The translations under genes and the position numbers were made by a program. Source: Acidimicrobiales bacterium (lineage in GTDB: Bacteria > Actinomycetota > Acidimicrobiia > Acidimicrobiales > SZUA-35). From it: 64,000 bases of DNA. Below, one piece after another: positions 16,975 through 25,898 of the stretch; within the stretch, counting starts at the first letter, position 1, and the number at the start of each line of letters is the position of its first letter. The notes under the pieces were generated by a model. That model ran no database searches. It was not told the origin of the DNA and worked only from the letters and a program-made list of their open reading frames with translations. The stretch lies in assembly GCA_020630065.1 (NCBI GenBank), contig JAHDCC010000009.1:62001-126000 (forward strand). Direction: 5' to 3'.

Positions 16975-19701
16975 GTGTTACGTTCAATATCGCTACGCAA
17001 CAAGCTCTTGCTAGCCGTAGGTCTCCCGATGATTCTGCTGGCGGTAGCGGCCGGAGCAACACTACGAACCTCTCAAACCGACGCTCAACAAGCAACTGAA
17101 CAGGCGGAGCGAGTAGAAGCTGACCTCAAGATCTTGGCCCTGGCCCAGAGTATTCGTACCGAACAGACCGCTGGTCTTGACGGTAACCAAGAGGAACTGA
17201 TCCAGGCTCGAGAGCGCACAGATTTAAGTTTCGAAGAAGCGATCGAAAGTACCCGCCAAAGCCGTTTCCTTATCGAACGTATGCGCACTGAAATCAACCG
17301 CATCCGCACCGGCCTCGGCGACGACGCTGTGTCCATTCTCCTTACAACAGTTAGGGAACAGGCAGCAGACTCAAACGTAGTGACCCCAACACTACAGCTC
17401 CAGGACGACTTCACCGAACTAGCGACCAGACCTCTTGCCCTTATCGAAGGTTCTACCGACACCTACAAAACCGGTCGAACCGCTACCCAGGTTTCCACCT
17501 TGACCGCCCTGGTGAAATGGGAGGACGCCATCTTGGCCGAACGCGGTTTGGTCAACGTCCTTTTAGGTCAGGGCGCACCCACCAACGAACAACAACGTCG
17601 TCTTCTTGAACTAGCGGTAGTAGCCGAAGAGGCCCAAGAAACAGCTCTTTCGACAGGTCTGGACGGCTTCGACATGTCTGAGGCAGTCGACCTCCCCGCC
17701 AACGAAGCTCTCTATGACTACCGCGAACGTATCCGCAAGGTAGACCCGGTCTTTATCGCAACGGTTATTCGTAGCCAGGTAACCGCTGACAGCGACCTAC
17801 TTCTCGAAGCAATCAAAACAGAGCAAGAAATCCTCATCGAACAAATCGATGAAGAAAACGCTCAAGCTCTGACCGCGGCAACCCAGCAGCAACGGAACAT
17901 TCTCCTAGCAGCCTTGCTCGTGATCGCTGGTACCGGCATCATCTTGTTCGCCCTATATCGAGCTATTACAACCCCGATCACGCAGTTGTCTAACCGAGGC
18001 CGTAAGGTCTCGAACGAAGACCTCCCAACACTGGTACGTAAGATCCGTTCCGGCGAAGCAAAAGCCGGTGAACAAGAGATCATTCCTCTCGAATCGCAAA
18101 CCGACGACGAAATTGGCGAGTTGGTAAACGTATTTAACGATTTGCACTCCACGGCGGTAAGCATGGCGGCCGAGCAGGCTCAGAGTCGCCAGTACGCAGC
18201 GGAAATGTTCGTAAACCTCGGTCGCCGTAACCAGAGGATCTTGGATACGGTTCTTCGAGATCTCGATGTGCTAGAGCACGATGAGGAAGACCCGAATCGA
18301 CTATCTCAGCTCTACGTGGTCGACCAAAAAGTCACTCGTATGCGCCGAAACGCGGAATCGCTTCTCGTATTAGCCGGCACCCAGACCCCACGACAGTGGG
18401 CGCAGCCCGCACAGTTGGGTGACGTTGTTCGAGCGGCCATGTCCGAAGTTGAAAACTTCGAACGGGTTGAATCAACTGTCGACAACGCGGTTGAAGTTCC
18501 TGGCAATGCGGTGGCTGACCTTACTCACCTTCTTGCCGAGCTTATAGAAAACGCTCTCCGGTTCTCTCCTCCAGAGGAGTCCGTATTAGTCCACTCAGAA
18601 GAGGTGGACGGCCAAACCCATGTATACGTCACCGATAGCGGCTTTGGCATGAAAGACGACAAACTCGAGGCTGCAAACCGCCAGATCGAACAGGCTGCGA
18701 GCAGTGAAGAAACCCCTTCTAAGCACTTAGGCCTTTACGTGGTTGGTCGTCTAGCGACACGTCACGGCATCTTGGTCACGTTGAACTCAAAAGAATCGGG
18801 CACAGGTCTGAACGCAGAAGTAAACCTTTCTGGTCTTACTAAGACTCTTTCCAGCACCGGTTCAGATGACGCGGACGAATCATCTGAAGAAGAGACCATC
18901 GAGACAACCGAGGAAACCTCTATTGACGATACGGTCGAAGAAAGCCCCGAATCGGTTCCGGCACCAACTCCCCCAGCGACTGTCCAGACAGCGTCGGGCA
19001 GAGACGACAAGATGCCCGAAATCGAGCCCGCTGTTCCCCTGAGCGAAGAAGTATCTTCACATGCAGATCGGGCAAGCCAGACTCCGACACCTTCGGTAGA
19101 AGACCGGCAAGCCCCGACTGGTGAAAACCACGTTGAGCCAAAGCCAACTTCGCGAGCGCAACCAAATTTCGAAGAGATGAGCAAACCTCGGCCTCCTAAA
19201 CGGCGGGTCCCTGGGGCTTCTCTACCCGAAAACCTCAAGAAGCCTGAATCTTCACCTCCGAAAACCGATGAGCCAGATTCAACTAGCTTCGATGCCGAGA
19301 AAGTGCGCGATGCATTCTCCGGCTTCCAAAAGAGCGCCAGTAGTACCAGTTCAACCGCTGCGACAGCGCCTGCCGCTCCGGCTACACCGGCCCCGGAGAC
19401 GGCTCCCGCTGAGCAGAAACCTGCTCTGAAAAAGAGAAAACCTTCTACAACACCGTCGGCGCCTCAAACCGAGCGGAGAGGTCAACCTGACTTCGCCGAG
19501 ATGACCAAACCACGTGCGCCGAAACGCAGGGTGCCCGGAGCTTCTTTACCCGAAAATCTTAAGAAGCCGATGGCAGAAGCCACCCAAGTGGCGGCAACTA
19601 CCTCCCGTCCCGAGGATGTACGAGATGCATTCTCAGGATTCCAAAAGAGCGCAAGCAAAACAAGTACAACTTCTGACGAAACCGAAAGTAACGAATCATG
19701 A
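16975..19701 (+). CDS. Conservon sensor histidine kinase (CvnA-like, nitrate/nitrite-sensing type)
   Basis: 908 residues starting with GTG, preceded by GAAGG. Layout: membrane helix (about 8-28), extracytoplasmic helical NIT-type sensor (about 40-300), membrane helix (about 308-328), HAMP-like linker, a dimerisation region, a HATPase domain (about 510-625; ELIENALRFSP, TDSGFGMKDD, HLGLYVVGRLATRHG), then about 280 disordered residues. Where relatives read DHLATRMRRNAENL this protein reads DQKVTRMRRNAESL, so the expected phosphoacceptor His is Gln (residue 451). The tail has a duplicated linear motif (see the repeat feature). It heads the four-gene conservon with roadblock, DUF742 and GTPase genes. 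Confidence 0.85.
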   Translation: MLRSISLRNKLLLAVGLPMILLAVAAGATLRTSQTDAQQATEQAERVEADLKILALAQSIRTEQTAGLDGNQEELIQARERTDLSFEEAIESTRQSRFLIERMRTEINRIRTGLGDDAVSILLTTVREQAADSNVVTPTLQLQDDFTELATRPLALIEGSTDTYKTGRTATQVSTLTALVKWEDAILAERGLVNVLLGQGAPTNEQQRRLLELAVVAEEAQETALSTGLDGFDMSEAVDLPANEALYDYRERIRKVDPVFIATVIRSQVTADSDLLLEAIKTEQEILIEQIDEENAQALTAATQQQRNILLAALLVIAGTGIILFALYRAITTPITQLSNRGRKVSNEDLPTLVRKIRSGEAKAGEQEIIPLESQTDDEIGELVNVFNDLHSTAVSMAAEQAQSRQYAAEMFVNLGRRNQRILDTVLRDLDVLEHDEEDPNRLSQLYVVDQKVTRMRRNAESLLVLAGTQTPRQWAQPAQLGDVVRAAMSEVENFERVESTVDNAVEVPGNAVADLTHLLAELIENALRFSPPEESVLVHSEEVDGQTHVYVTDSGFGMKDDKLEAANRQIEQAASSEETPSKHLGLYVVGRLATRHGILVTLNSKESGTGLNAEVNLSGLTKTLSSTGSDDADESSEEETIETTEETSIDDTVEESPESVPAPTPPATVQTASGRDDKMPEIEPAVPLSEEVSSHADRASQTPTPSVEDRQAPTGENHVEPKPTSRAQPNFEEMSKPRPPKRRVPGASLPENLKKPESSPPKTDEPDSTSFDAEKVRDAFSGFQKSASSTSSTAATAPAAPATPAPETAPAEQKPALKKRKPSTTPSAPQTERRGQPDFAEMTKPRAPKRRVPGASLPENLKKPMAEATQVAATTSRPEDVRDAFSGFQKSASKTSTTSDETESNES
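19165..19680 (+). repeat. Duplicated linear motif module in the conservon kinase tail
   Basis: The tail repeats the same module with a 108-residue (324-base) period. Copies of KPRxPKRRVPGASLPENLKK start at residues 737 and 845, and each is followed further on by VRDAFSGFQKSAS. The two copies are near-identical in protein but differ at many third codon positions, so the duplication is old and both copies have been kept by selection. Related kinases usually have one such RRVPGASL-like motif at the C-terminus. Confidence 0.75.
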
Positions 19702-20123
19702 CCACTGCAACGAGCAAAACCGGAACAGAGCTCAACTGGATTCTCAATCAGTTTGTTTCCGAGACACCTGGAGCAATCTCGGCACAGACCGTATCAGCGG
19801 ACGGTATCCATCTCGCGGCAAGCGACGGGCTAACCGACATCTCTTGTGACCAGATGGCCGCAATTTGTTCTGGTCTGGCAAGTCTGACCGACGGAGCGTC
19901 TGACCTCCATCAGATCGCACCCGTCGCACGTGTCTTGATAGAAGCAGAAACCGGCTGGATCGTTGTATCCCGTATTTCAAGCCGTGCCTCTCTTGCCGTG
20001 GTCGCACGTAAAGACTCTGACCTTGGAATGATCGGCTTTGAAATGGCTCAACTGGCAGAAGCGACCGGAAACATTCTTTCACCTGACGTGATCGCCGCCC
20101 TCAAGAACTCATTGGCAGGCTAA
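19698..20123 (+). CDS. Roadblock/LC7-domain protein of the conservon (CvnB-like)
   Basis: 141 residues. The roadblock/LC7 fold is suggested by LNWILNQFVSETPGAISAQT, then VSADGIHLAASDGL, and AVVARKDSDLGMIGFEMAQL. In conservons this small protein acts with the GTPase as a regulator of nucleotide state at the membrane-bound kinase. It starts in an ATGA overlap with the kinase gene, so the two are translated together. Confidence 0.88.
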   Translation: MTTATSKTGTELNWILNQFVSETPGAISAQTVSADGIHLAASDGLTDISCDQMAAICSGLASLTDGASDLHQIAPVARVLIEAETGWIVVSRISSRASLAVVARKDSDLGMIGFEMAQLAEATGNILSPDVIAALKNSLAG

Positions 20124-20129
20124 TCACTT

Positions 20130-20483
20130 ATGTCCTCTCCCCAACCTTCAGAAGGCGGCTCTTTAGTCCGCTCTTTCATGGCCACGAAAGGACGGACTGA
20201 GGCAACATCTCAAGAACTTGCAATTGAAACTGTGGTCGAGATAACGCCCCAGGCACGCACGAGTATTAGCTCTGCTCAATTCGAGCAACGCAAAATCCTC
20301 GAGCTTCTCGATTCGCCTGCTTCCATTGCCGAAGTCGCGGCCAAACTCAAATTACCTATTCGAACAGCAATCATTCTCGTGAGCGAACTAGCGTCCGACG
20401 GGCTAGTCGACTCCTCAGATCTCGTAGACACTATTGACACCGACTTCCTGATGACCATTAGAAATGCAATTGAGGCGCTATGA
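20130..20483 (+). CDS. DUF742 protein of the conservon (CvnC-like)
   Basis: 117 residues. The N-terminal GSLVRSFMATKGRTEA and the winged-helix-like C-terminal part (EQRKILELLDSPASIAEVAAKLKLPI, split here as EQRKILELLDSP and ASIAEVAAKLKLPI) mark the DUF742 family found as the third gene of actinobacterial conservons. Its precise role is unknown; a helix-turn-helix-like fold suggests protein or DNA contacts. It lies between the roadblock gene (6-base gap) and the GTPase gene (4-base overlap). Confidence 0.86.
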   Translation: MSSPQPSEGGSLVRSFMATKGRTEATSQELAIETVVEITPQARTSISSAQFEQRKILELLDSPASIAEVAAKLKLPIRTAIILVSELASDGLVDSSDLVDTIDTDFLMTIRNAIEAL

Positions 20484-21103
20484 CTAAAATCGAAGAATCT
20501 ACCGCTAGTGTCGCTCGACGAACTTCAGCCAAATTTGTAGTGGCTGGCGGTTTCGGCGTTGGCAAAACGACGTTCGTAGGGACGATCTCTGAGATTCCTC
20601 CTCTGCGCACCGAGGAACACCTGACTGAGGCGGCGTCGGAGATCGACGACGTTTCGGTAGTGAAGACTAAGACATCGACAACGGTGGCGATGGACTTCGG
20701 GCGGATCAACGTAGGCGACAGCTTAATGATCTACTTGTTTGGAACGCCTGGCCAGTTGCGGTTTTCGTTCATGTGGGACACCATCGTTGAAGGTGCTCTC
20801 GGAGCCGTAGTGCTGATCGATCCAAGACGTCTCGATGAGTCATACGGATCGCTCGACTATTTTGAGCAGCGGGAACTGCCATTTGTTGTGGTCCAAAACG
20901 AGTTCCCTGACGCCCCGGTCTTAACCCAAGCCGAGTTACGTGACTACCTTGCCATCGCTCCAGAGATTCCGGTGACAACTGTCGACGCGACTGACAAAGA
21001 GTCAGTCAAGAACGCGGTGACGTTTCTGATCGACCACCTAATGCAACAACTTGCTAAACAAGGTGGACGAAGAAAGCTACGTCGAAAAGACCTCGGCCGG
21101 TAA
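20480..21103 (+). CDS. Conservon small GTPase (CvnD-like)
   Basis: 207 residues. The P-loop GGFGVGKTTFV, the G3-region motif FGTPGQLRF and a NEFPD segment at the position of the usual NxFD guanine-specificity motif mark the ATP/GTP-binding proteins that close conservon operons. The C-terminal tail is basic (GGRRKLRRKDLGR). It is expected to switch between GTP and GDP states under control of the roadblock partner and to transmit the kinase signal. Translation is coupled to the DUF742 gene by ATGA. Confidence 0.9.
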   Translation: MTKIEESTASVARRTSAKFVVAGGFGVGKTTFVGTISEIPPLRTEEHLTEAASEIDDVSVVKTKTSTTVAMDFGRINVGDSLMIYLFGTPGQLRFSFMWDTIVEGALGAVVLIDPRRLDESYGSLDYFEQRELPFVVVQNEFPDAPVLTQAELRDYLAIAPEIPVTTVDATDKESVKNAVTFLIDHLMQQLAKQGGRRKLRRKDLGR

Positions 21104-21212
21104 GCTTACGCGACTAACCTTTCACAATCTAGGCGATTCTTAGCTCTACGGTCCCATCACGAACAGTTGTTCGGTAGGCTGAGCGATAATTCTTTAGTTG
21201 TGAAAGGTGTCC

Positions 21213-23624
21213 ATGGCATCACAAGGCGAACTTCTTCCGTTTGCGCGTGAAGTTCTAGATGTTCCGGTTGCGTCAGAACTTAGCGAGTCGTTCATGGCGT
21301 ACTCGCTGTCGGTCATTACGTCTCGAGCTATACCCGATGTCAAAGATGGCTTGAAACCCGTTCAGCGACGCATCCTCTACTCGATGCGGGAAATGAGGCT
21401 GTTTCCCGATCGGCCGCATAGAAAATGTGCCCACGTTGTAGGCAACGTGATGGCGAAGTTCCACCCTCACGGCGACAGCGCTATCTATGACACGCTCGTC
21501 CGCTTGGGGCAGGATTTCGCCAAACCGATCACGTTGATTGATCCGCAAGGTAACTTCGGTAGTCTCGACGACCCACCAGCTGCTCATCGATATACCGAAT
21601 GCCGATTGACGCCAGCGGCTTTGCATCTTCTAGCCGAAATTGATGAAGGAACTGTCGAGTGGCGAGCCACCTACGACGGTGAAACTCAAGAACCAGCGTA
21701 TCTACCTGGGCTGTTACCAAACCTTCTGGTGAACGGCACCTCGGGTATCGCGGTTGGTATGGCCACTAATATGGCCCCCCATAACTTGGCAGAAGTCTTC
21801 GAAGCCATCAAACTGGTGATGACACAACGTCGGCCGAAACCAACTACTGCAGAATTGTTGAAGTTGGTGCCAGGACCGGACTTCCCGTCGGGGGGAACCA
21901 TAATCGCCGACGATATGGAAACCGCGTATGAAACTGGTCGCGGCACAATCCGGGTTAGGGCCAAGGCCGAGATAGTCAAAATAACTCGAGCCCGCCAAGG
22001 CATCGAAGTGACCGAGCTTCCGTATCTGGTCGGGGTTGAGCGGGTGATCACCAAAATCAACGACCTCGTCGCTAAAGGAAAGATTGCGGGCATAAGCGAC
22101 CTAAAAAACCTTTCTGACCGTAAGGCAGGAATGAAGTTAGTGATCGAATGCAAAGCGGGTGTTAACCCTGAGCTGATGCTGGAAAAGCTCTACCGTCTTA
22201 CACCATTGGAAGAGAGCTTCGGCATCAACAACGTTGTTCTGGTCGACGGTGTTCCTACCACGGTTGGACTCTACGATCTCTGTCTGCATTACATCAATCA
22301 TCGTTTAGACGTAATTGTTAGACGCAGCGAACATCGGCTACGTAAAGCTCAAGAGCGTCTTCACCTGGTCGACGGCCTTCTAATAGCGATCGACAACATC
22401 GATCGGGTAATCGCCATCATTCGAGGTTCACAAAACTCTGGTGAAGCGCGTCAAGGCTTGATGGACGAGTTGGCGCTCACCGAGGTTCAAGCAGAGTATG
22501 TACTCGAGCTACGTTTACGCAGACTCACCGCGTTAGCCTACGACGAACTTATTGCCGAACGCGAAGAACTACTCACCAGCATCAAGGAACTCGAAAAGAT
22601 CCTCGGGTCGGAGAAACGACGACGCACCATGGTTATTAAAGAACTTGGGCAAATCGTCGAAGAATACAAGACTCCACGCAAAAGCCAGATAATTGGCTGC
22701 GATGAACTGCCCGACTTGGCCGAACTCGAAAGCCAAGTAGTTGAGGACATCGCTGATACTGCATGTGTGGTGAGCCTCACCACTTCTGGTGTCATCGGCC
22801 GTGAGCCACAAGGCGCTTCCAAAAGCTACTCCCCCGGACGTCATGACGTTGTCTCCTCTCTCGTTATGACTACCGAGCGGCAGAAGGTCTACGCTATAAC
22901 ATCTTCGGGTCGAGCGTTTTCAGTCATGGCCAACGACATTCCAGCCGTTGGTGGCCGAAGTCGCGGCAAACCCACCGGAGATGTGTTTGCCGTCGACAGA
23001 GGTGAGTCCGTAGTTGCGATATTCGGCGCAGAGGGCGAGTCTCTTCTAATCGCAACCAACCGTGGGATGGCGAAACGGTTGAATCGTCCCGATCTCGTAG
23101 GGCTCAAGCCGGGACGTACCGTGATGAAACTCGCCGACCGAGACAGCGTTGTCGCCGTGTTCGAAGTGAGCGACGCCGACGAAGTACTCTTTGTCACCTC
23201 AGATGCGCAGGCGCTAAAAACCCCCGTCGCCAAAATTTCGGCTCAGGGACCTGGAGCCAAAGGAGTCGCCGCTATCGGGTTGAAAGGCAAAGCTCAAGTC
23301 CTTACCGCCGCCGCTGAACAACCAAATTCGATTGTGGTCACGGTAACCGACCGAGGTACCGCGAAGGCGACGGCAACTGATGAGATTCCGTCCAAAGGAC
23401 GAGGCGGCGCAGGTTTGCGGCTAACTAAGTTCAAAGATGAACGTCGGGTAGATTTTGCCTGGGTTGGCGTGAACGACCGCGCTATGTGTGTTGTCGGAAC
23501 CGCCGAAAGCCCAACTAAAGCTGATCCAACCCCGCAGTCCCTCTCGTTACGACCGACTCGACGTGATGGGCCTAGCAAAGCGACAAAAAGTCGAATATTA
23601 CGTGTCGGATCGTTGAGGTGGTAG
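21213..23624 (+). CDS. parC: DNA topoisomerase IV subunit A
   Basis: Type IIA topoisomerase cutting subunit of about 803 residues. Landmarks: SRAIPDVKDGLKPVQRRIL, HPHGDSAIYDTLVRLGQ, QGNFGSLDDPPAAHRYTE with the catalytic Tyr near residue 126, and a beta-pinwheel C-terminal domain. The ATG at 21213 follows GAAAGG by five bases; GTG 21207 is possible. A canonical GyrA box is not seen, although SKGRGGAGL lies near its position, so gyrase-like wrapping cannot be excluded. It pairs with the B subunit four bases downstream. The A-then-B order, away from dnaA and recF, favours topoisomerase IV over gyrase. Confidence 0.85.
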   Translation: MASQGELLPFAREVLDVPVASELSESFMAYSLSVITSRAIPDVKDGLKPVQRRILYSMREMRLFPDRPHRKCAHVVGNVMAKFHPHGDSAIYDTLVRLGQDFAKPITLIDPQGNFGSLDDPPAAHRYTECRLTPAALHLLAEIDEGTVEWRATYDGETQEPAYLPGLLPNLLVNGTSGIAVGMATNMAPHNLAEVFEAIKLVMTQRRPKPTTAELLKLVPGPDFPSGGTIIADDMETAYETGRGTIRVRAKAEIVKITRARQGIEVTELPYLVGVERVITKINDLVAKGKIAGISDLKNLSDRKAGMKLVIECKAGVNPELMLEKLYRLTPLEESFGINNVVLVDGVPTTVGLYDLCLHYINHRLDVIVRRSEHRLRKAQERLHLVDGLLIAIDNIDRVIAIIRGSQNSGEARQGLMDELALTEVQAEYVLELRLRRLTALAYDELIAEREELLTSIKELEKILGSEKRRRTMVIKELGQIVEEYKTPRKSQIIGCDELPDLAELESQVVEDIADTACVVSLTTSGVIGREPQGASKSYSPGRHDVVSSLVMTTERQKVYAITSSGRAFSVMANDIPAVGGRSRGKPTGDVFAVDRGESVVAIFGAEGESLLIATNRGMAKRLNRPDLVGLKPGRTVMKLADRDSVVAVFEVSDADEVLFVTSDAQALKTPVAKISAQGPGAKGVAAIGLKGKAQVLTAAAEQPNSIVVTVTDRGTAKATATDEIPSKGRGGAGLRLTKFKDERRVDFAWVGVNDRAMCVVGTAESPTKADPTPQSLSLRPTRRDGPSKATKSRILRVGSLRW

Positions 23625-23628
23625 AAGC

Positions 23629-25692
23629 ATGGCTGTAAACAAAAAAACTCCCAAAAAACGTTCGACCAAAAAGAAGTCTTCAAGTACCTATGATGCGTCA
23701 CAAATTCAGCTGCTCGAAGGTCTCGAAGCTGTCCGAAAACGCCCTGGAATGTATATCGGGGGAACCGGAACCGAAGGTCTTCTTCATCTAGTCTGGGAAG
23801 TAATCGATAACTCGGTCGACGAGGCCGCGGCCGGCTACGCCTCACACATCGACGTTACGCTTCATAAAGACGGCTCGATTGAAGTCGCTGACGATGGCCG
23901 TGGCATACCAGTCGATAAGAAACCAGATGGTCGAAGCGCTTTAGAGATCGTCTTCACCGAACTCCATGCTGGCGGCAAGTTCGGGTCCGGTGCGTACTCT
24001 GCTTCCGGCGGCTTACACGGAGTGGGCGCATCGGTTGTAAACGCGCTGGCCACTAAATTAGTAGCTGAAGTCGACCGAGACGGCGCTACTTGGCGTCTTG
24101 TTTTCTTAAACCAGGTACCGGGGAACTATCTAAAGTCGGGTAAGTTCAAGCCGTCATCAAAATTGGTTAAGGCTAAGAAAGTCGCTGGTAAACGGACAGG
24201 TACCCGAGTCCGGTTCTGGCCAGACCTCGACATCTTCGACTCCGACGCCGCCATCGACTACGAACGGGTCCGCGAACACGTGGCTCAGGTCTGTTTTCTG
24301 GTGCCGGGGCTCCAGGTCAAACTTCATGACAAACGAGTCGCGGGCAAGAAGCCCGAGAACTTTGTCGCCGCCGGTGGGTTGGCTGACTACGTCGACTTTT
24401 TGACCATCGGAGAACCGGTTACCGACATCATCAAAATTCATGACGAATCTTCCTTCGAAGAACAAGTGCCCGTCGACGGCAAAATGACTACCGTGACGAG
24501 GCATTGCACGATCGATGTTGCGCTGCGTTGGGTTAAAGGATTTGAGTCATCGACTCGCAGTTTTGTCAACACGATTCCGACCCCAAATGGTGGAACCCAC
24601 GTGACCGGTTTTGAGCGGTCACTTACCCGGGTCTCGAACGAAGAGCTGCTCGCTGACACCAAAAAGCTCAAAAAGCTGGCCAAACAAGGCAACGATCGGG
24701 CGCTACCTTCCGATGTTCAAGAAGGGCTGGTAGCAGCGGTCAAAGTAACGTTCGCTGAGCCTCAGTTTCGCGGCCAAACCAAACAAGAACTCGGCACTCC
24801 GGCAATCCAAAAACTTGTCTACGAAAGCACTAAACAAGGCCTGGCTGATTGGATGTCAGGGGGCGGCAAGAAATCACAGATCACGGCACTTCGAGAGAAG
24901 ATGACCCAAGCGATCCTTAACCGGGTGGCAGCAAAACAACAGCTCGATGCTCGACGTAAAGCCGCCAATCTTTCTTCCACGGGCATGCCGGATAAACTCT
25001 GTGATTGCCGCACCCACGGTCTTGACTCCGAACTTCTTCTGGTGGAGGGTGACTCGGCTGCTGGTCCGGCCAAACAGGGCCGAGACTCTGATGTCATGGC
25101 TGTTCTTCCGCTACGGGGCAAGGTGGTCAACGCGGGCAAAGCAACACTCAAACAGGTTATCGAGAACAACGAAGCACAATCGTTAATCACTGCTGTCGGA
25201 GCTGGATCAGGGCCCGATTTCGACCTGGAATCTTGCCGTTACGGCCGAATCATTATTCTTTGTGACGCCGATGTCGACGGCAGCCACATCCGCTGCCTCC
25301 TGTTGACGTTGATTTATCATCAGATGCGTCCGCTGCTCGAAGCCGGTCGGGTGTTCGCTGCTCAGCCGCCGTTGTTCGCGGCCAAGCACAGAGGCGAACC
25401 GGTGTATGCGTACTCGGATGAGGAACGCGAAAGGCTCGCCGAAAAATATAACCTTGTCCCCGAAAAGTGGAAACGCTTCAAAGGTCTCGGTGAGATGAAC
25501 GTAGACGAGCTTGCTGATACCACACTCAACCCAACAACCCGCGTGCTCAAACGCATGACGATGGGTGACGGAGCAGAAGCCGCTAAGGCATCCGAGATGT
25601 TCTCGGTTCTGATGGGTGTAGACGTTGCTACCCGTAAAGACTACATCGTTAAGAACTCAAGCTTGGTCGACCAAGAGCTGTTAGATATCTAA
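23629..25692 (+). CDS. parE: DNA topoisomerase IV subunit B
   Basis: 687 residues, close to ParE length and without the insertion seen in some GyrB proteins. It has the GHKL ATPase (RKRPGMYIGG, EVIDNSVDEAAAG, DDGRGIPVD, GGLHGVGASVVNAL), the transducer domain and the TOPRIM domain (LVEGDSAAGPAKQGRD, DADVDGSHIR). It provides ATP-driven strand capture for the ParC subunit encoded just upstream. The lysine-rich first 20 residues (KKTPKKRSTKKKSS) are unusual and probably bind DNA. Confidence 0.88.
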   Translation: MAVNKKTPKKRSTKKKSSSTYDASQIQLLEGLEAVRKRPGMYIGGTGTEGLLHLVWEVIDNSVDEAAAGYASHIDVTLHKDGSIEVADDGRGIPVDKKPDGRSALEIVFTELHAGGKFGSGAYSASGGLHGVGASVVNALATKLVAEVDRDGATWRLVFLNQVPGNYLKSGKFKPSSKLVKAKKVAGKRTGTRVRFWPDLDIFDSDAAIDYERVREHVAQVCFLVPGLQVKLHDKRVAGKKPENFVAAGGLADYVDFLTIGEPVTDIIKIHDESSFEEQVPVDGKMTTVTRHCTIDVALRWVKGFESSTRSFVNTIPTPNGGTHVTGFERSLTRVSNEELLADTKKLKKLAKQGNDRALPSDVQEGLVAAVKVTFAEPQFRGQTKQELGTPAIQKLVYESTKQGLADWMSGGGKKSQITALREKMTQAILNRVAAKQQLDARRKAANLSSTGMPDKLCDCRTHGLDSELLLVEGDSAAGPAKQGRDSDVMAVLPLRGKVVNAGKATLKQVIENNEAQSLITAVGAGSGPDFDLESCRYGRIIILCDADVDGSHIRCLLLTLIYHQMRPLLEAGRVFAAQPPLFAAKHRGEPVYAYSDEERERLAEKYNLVPEKWKRFKGLGEMNVDELADTTLNPTTRVLKRMTMGDGAEAAKASEMFSVLMGVDVATRKDYIVKNSSLVDQELLDI

Positions 25693-25721
25693 AACGACCA
25701 CCAAACCGGTACAGCCAAAGA

Positions 25722-25753
25722 TCGTTCAATACTGAATTAATGTCGTTCAATAC
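25722..25753. repeat. 11-bp direct repeat, 21-bp period, upstream of the urea operon
   Basis: TCGTTCAATAC occurs at 25722-25732 and again at 25743-25753. The period is two helical turns, as for a regulator binding tandem half-sites. It lies about 150-175 bases before the urtA start, in the only sizeable gap before the urea genes, and just after parE. It is a candidate activator site for the urea operon. Confidence 0.5.
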
Positions 25754-25898
25754 CAAAGCACATTTCAAGTAGGACGTTGTGCATCGTTAGACGCATGCCG
25801 TACATACAACATCTATTCCTAGGAAACAAACAGTAGCTAACGTGGTTCGAAACCGCCACGAAGCCATCGCCGTCGTCGTGCACTACCTGGGAGAATCA

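Noticed and set aside
21213-25692. Gyrase A-B pair
   Set aside because: A canonical GyrA box is not seen, the order is A then B and no dnaA, dnaN or recF is near, so topoisomerase IV is the better call, though not certain.
25823-25853. Possible GlnR boxes (two GAAAC sites) before urtA
   Set aside because: The half-sites are 26 bp apart and the paired GTNAC half-sites are missing, so the arrangement does not fit GlnR spacing.
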